Origin: Priapulus caudatus
Taxonomy: Eukaryota > Priapulida > Priapulimorpha > Priapulimorphida > Priapulidae
Assembly (NCBI RefSeq): GCF_000485595.1
Contig: NW_014579181.1
Location: forward strand, 20,244 to 40,821
Length of the DNA stretch: 20,578 nucleotides
Direction of reading: 5' to 3'
The notes below the pieces were generated by a model, which searched no databases, was not told the DNA's origin, and saw only the letters and a list, made by a program, of their open reading frames with translations. Positions 16,450 through 20,578 of this stretch are shown here, one piece after another (the stretch's first letter is position 1; every line of letters begins with the position of its first letter). The position numbers and the translations under genes were made by a program.

Positions 16450-19400
16450 GGTGTGGTTTGTGTGTATTGCCGCGTGTGTAATAGATAAGTGTGTGATTGC
16501 CAGAGAATGTCCTCCTGACTACGGGACGCTCATTGTGTTTTATGCTCGTTGGAATTTGAAGCATCATGCAGTTCGCGTTCCACTGATTCATAATTGATTG
16601 ATGAATCGATTGGTTTATAGAAATTATGGATGCTTTAACGCTTTTACGCGTATTTGTTCGATAACGATTACTAGTAGGCCCTATACCTACGATATATATT
16701 ACCAGACCGGCAATAAGTTACTAGATAGCTAACGGCAACTACCGGTTATTTATACTTATTATGTTTATGCGCATCATTAAATGCCATAATTGATATATGC
16801 CATCTCTAGCCATTATAAGAATTGACACAATATTGCAATCATCATTTGGTAAGCGTAATTAGGTAATTTGATAATATAGCTGATATAGCCTCCTACCCCC
16901 ACCTTCCCACGCAGGCGCATAATGTGTGCACGTAGGCGCATGCATGCACCACGCACGCGCGCAGACACGCACGACGCACACATGCCGACACATTGATTAT
17001 CAATCGCCACCGCTAAATTTCACAGGTAACCCGCGGTGAAACATGTTGCGCGAATGAATTCAAATGTAGGTTCTCTTGGAGCGAGAATGTGAGCTCAGAC
17101 AGCGCTCGACCCGTGCAGATTTCGTGCGATCCGAATTGTTTAACAGTTCAATCATTGTAATTACCAAACAAACGAAGCTTATAGACAGCTCTACTTGATT
17201 ATAATTATTCAGGATTCTACCATTTCCATAGTTTCATTGTTCCCGCATACGGATTTACAGGCCGGGCAGCGACTCTCTTTCTCTATCATTCAATGTATAG
17301 CCACAACAAACGTGATGCTGAAACCGACCTTCATATCAGCTGAAGACGACATCTGATGGAGGATTCTTTGTACGTCTCTGAAATAAACGCCGTGGGATAG
17401 ACGTGCAGGCGTCACTGAGTACAGTGACGTAACTATAACTGCTGTGACTCCACACGACCAGATTTACGGTAACCGAAGAACAGTCAACGACAGGAGAATG
17501 TAATAAATATTGGCGCGCACAACTATATAAGGTAATTCTGTGATGTTATATTTCCAATACTAGTTAATATCTGTTGCAAATTGGTGTAATGGGTGGTTCT
17601 ATTATATAAATGAGCGGTGTAGTGCAGTATTGTTTTTTCTATGGCGGTGTAAGCTGGAGAAAATCGTGGCAATACGATCGCTTCGTTGACACATATGCCC
17701 TCTTCAGCTACGGAGAGCCTTCACGGACATAGGTGGCAGTACATGCGCAAACGAGCCGGAGCAGACGGCAGTAGAAGCTGCGGAAGAGAGAAGATAAAAC
17801 AATATTCGGGTCATTGCCCGGAAAAACACATGTCTTTACAACTGATGACAGCGATATAAAAGCCGTCGAAAATGGTAAGCTGCTACCTTAGATGTAATCC
17901 TGAGTGATCACTGTGTGTGCATGTCACACGCGTACAGGCAAGTGTAAATGCAGTTATTTAGATGATTGCTTTCCGAGATATTTCGTTTGACGGCCCAGGT
18001 TAAGGTGAACGGCAATCTGTATCCTTCGCGCTGAGACTTAACTGAAGAACACGCAAAAATTGTTTTCACTAAAACGAGCAAAAACGGGGACGGCTGAAGT
18101 GAAGGCAAGTGAGAGTTGCTGTCGATCCTGTCACACTTATAGCGAACAACACCCGCAATTTAAATTCAGAACCACAAATATTGTTTCTTTACACAACCTA
18201 CAAGCATTATCAGTTGCTAGGCGCACATATAGATCCGTTCAGCTTATTCTCAAGTTATTTTCTCAGTCTTTAGTTTGTCGAGGCGTCGTGGAAAAAACAC
18301 GTTGATGGTTAATTTTACTCTCACGAAGAGCGGCAATATTATGTCAACAACGCAGCAAATATATCAATTCACAGCAACGCCTAGACTTGTGCATAGTCCC
18401 CCATTTCACTCTTCGCTTTATCCGCATTGTGATTATAGCCAATATTTTGCTCCAAGCTCCCGCATGTGTGCCTATCATAATGTATGCAGGCAGGGCTGTA
18501 GTAATTACGAGCTCGCGCTGATTATGCTGTGCTGGCGAGGTTTATTCATGACTGCGAGTATATTGGCTGTCACTTGAGCCCAGGTTGCGGGTGTCGCGTC
18601 CTGGGCATATTATTTCGCCGTTATATTCGAGTTACCTCGTCGAATCCATCCTATTTACAATGCTCGAAGAACGCATTCACGTGGGATATGCGGGCTCGGC
18701 GGGGCCGGCGGCCGGACCTGGGATTAATGTGCCAACCGAGCAATTGCCGTAATTATTTGGCTGTTGTTTCAGTCGCTATATAAGGTCCACATAAGTACAC
18801 AACCCATACTTAGTACTGTGCTCATCGAAAGCGGTTCATTCAACGCCGTTTCTATGGAAAGCTTCCCCTTCATAAAATCCATTGTTCAAACATTTAGGAG
18901 ATACACGCAATTGTTTACATCAATTTAAAAGTCATTTCAGAATTAATAATAAAATACAATAGCTTTTATATTGGTTCGAAAATTATCAAAATTTAAAATC
19001 AATTCACGAATAACAAATGATTTTATTCACTTGCAAGAGGTTATTCACAACTTTCAAAATAATTGGCCTGATATCATAATTCGCTTCGACATCATTGTAA
19101 AAGTTTCATTTTCTAAACGTACCAATTTATTTCCAAACGAACAATACCATTTACTGGGAACGACTGCGATTTTTTCTTGGAGAACAATGTTAACATAACG
19201 TCACAAATGTTTCAAATCTTGCTTCTCACCCTAAAATTGAAATTATAAGTTTTAAATTATTTTACAGAATAACGAATCAGTTCACTAAGTTTGGATTGCA
19301 TTTATTATTTTACCATTATCACCAAAATGCGAATCTGATACTGTTGGTTTCAAGACTTATTAGATAACAGAAATGACCAATATATAGCTTACATTACAAC

Positions 19401-19883
19401 ATTATCCATACAGCTTTCAATAACATATAAATGTTACAATCAACAGAGCTCCATTTAAGCAATCATTTACTGCAACTTCCAATCTATTCAAAGAACAGTC
19501 TGAAATCACTTATCTAACCGTCCTTACATTCCTGCCGCGACTCTGTTGTTTCGCTGGTCCCTGTGCAGATAATCTATTCAGAAAAATCTTTGAATCAATT
19601 CATAGGCAACTTCCAATCTATTCACTACACTTTTCGAACCAGCCAACTACAAACCAAACTCCAAATCAAAGGTTCACTTCTGAAGAAGTGGCCCGGATGC
19701 TTGCAGCTCGATGGGATACGGATAGTTTCATACCGATATATTGCGCGGATCCGATTTCTACGACCTGTCGGAAAGATGTGTTTGTTCTACAGCTGTAACA
19801 CAACCATGAATATAGAGAGGCCAGTAACAAGTAATAAGAGCATAAAAAGAGCATATAACACATGATGGAATAACATAATCTCG
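16450..19883. other. Long AT-rich stretch without supported gene
   Basis: 3.4 kb read in all frames. Open frames are under about 100 codons and carry no family motif. Two AATAAA sites (near 17382 and 17500) and a TATAAA at 17855 stand alone. It may be intron or intergenic sequence. Confidence 0.45.
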
Positions 19884-19890
19884 TTTTTTT

Positions 19891-19921
<31 letters not shown>

Positions 19922-19940
19922 GTTTTTTTCTTTTTTTTTT
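19884..19940. repeat. Poly(T) tract with few interruptions
   Basis: 57 bases, almost all T, with single G, A and C breaks. It could be the A-tail of a minus-strand retroelement, with the body towards higher coordinates, but no element body was recognised. Confidence 0.8.
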
Positions 19941-20176
19941 GTTGTGGTTCTCTTTGTTTTTGTTGTTCTTATTCACAGTCGGGCTTGTTTGCTGCGCCGC
20001 CACGCGCCAGCGATAAGGGTGGGCGTGCGGTGTTACTTGTGGTGTTGCAGAGGCAGCGCATGTTGACCGGCATTGCTTCATGGTGATTGTACTAGCGAGA
20101 TAAGAGTAGCAAAAACGATTAAGACGATGATCGGTAGTTAAATTAATGTTCGTGTTTATTATACCTTTTTTTCTTT

Positions 20177-20350
20177 TTAATTGAGACGTTCCAAATTTAT
20201 GGCGGCGAATGCTTCTTGCCAGAACCGCAGGCAGAGCCCTATGTTCTTACACACTGACGCTGCGGGACGTGGCACGCCTCGACGGGTCACGCTTCTAAAA
20301 CGTCTCGCGTTGAAAGCCAAACACTGTACTGACACTGTAGTGGTAGCAGC
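20177..20350 (-). CDS. Possible terminal exon of an unknown minus-strand gene
   Basis: On the minus strand a strong acceptor (TTGTTTTTTTACAG) at 20351-20364 opens a frame of 57 codons that begins AATTTVSVQCLAFNARRF and ends FWQEAFAAINLERLN with TAA at 20177-20179. An AATAAA (minus strand, 20155-20160) follows 16 bases after the stop. The peptide is Arg-rich and I do not recognise it. The + strand is also open across this region (20181-20549), so strand and coding status are uncertain. The rest of the gene would lie beyond the right edge. Confidence 0.3.
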   Translation of the reverse strand, partial: AATTTVSVQCLAFNARRFRSVTRRGVPRPAASVCKNIGLCLRFWQEAFAAINLERLN

Positions 20351-20578
20351 CTGTAAAAAAACAATCATCTTTCCCGCAAGGGTGGTAAATCGCATCGGTT
20401 CTCCTCCATTACTATATGCGTACATCCGAGCTAAAGCATCCGGGCACCTTTCGAATGAGATTGATTTGGCGTTTGGCCGTCTTGTGTTGATGGCAGGGGA
20501 TAGATTCAGTTGGGTAGAAAATTCAACATCAAGCTGCGTATCGCACTAATACACATTGTTGCGGTAAATCTTGGTGTA

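Noticed and set aside
17851-17880. TATAAA followed by ATG|GTAAGC, like a minimal first exon
   Set aside because: The TATA box would be only about 12 bases from the ATG and no downstream exon was found.
18060-18783. Three overlapping short open frames on the + strand
   Set aside because: No family motif, no convincing splice sites, and AT-rich context; length is within chance.

Overview
The window looks like a draft-quality stretch of an invertebrate animal genome. It has spliced genes with GT...AG introns, heavy microsatellite and minisatellite content, several small transposable elements, animal-type telomere hexamers (CCCTAA/TTAGGG) inside one of them, and an ambiguous base at 16010. I cannot name the species. 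The TTAGGG-type repeat and the gene family fit a non-insect invertebrate better than an insect.

The one gene I can read with confidence is a soluble (H-NOX type) guanylyl cyclase subunit on the + strand, spread over 7998-14454. Seven exons are visible. They encode the C-terminal part of the H-NOX haem domain with its YxSxR motif, the HNOBA/PAS-like domain and coiled coil, three exons of the class III cyclase domain, and a C-terminal tail that ends in a polybasic stretch plus a CaaX box (CTII). That tail is the reason I favour a beta-2-like subunit (GUCY1B2 type). The N-terminal H-NOX exons, with the proximal haem histidine, are not seen. The reading frame breaks in exons 5 and 6, and the last part of the cyclase domain was not found.

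The large-scale structure is an inverted duplication. Bases 1 to about 3420 (left arm, running off the window) are the reverse complement of about 6630 to 9911 (right arm). Both arms carry the H-NOX exon, the HNOBA exon, the roughly 1.1 kb intron between them and a long CA/GT tract. The right-arm copy is intact and runs on into the gene. The left-arm copy lies on the minus strand and is full of single-base frameshifts. The two copies are head to head around a 3.2 kb spacer that holds a hairpin, a tRNA-derived SINE-like piece, two nested retroelement tails and satellites, with no recognised exon. The right arm alone carries a 225 bp element with terminal inverted repeats around telomeric hexamers; the left arm keeps the matching empty site.

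Introns of the cyclase gene hold TA repeats, an 84-bp pyrimidine minisatellite, a 60-bp minisatellite made of acceptor-like units, and a 272 bp hAT-like element. Downstream of 14454 little can be supported: microsatellites, a small cluster of CCAAT/kappaB-like sites near 15.3 kb, a poly(T) tract at 19.9 kb, and a possible terminal exon of an unknown minus-strand gene at the right end.
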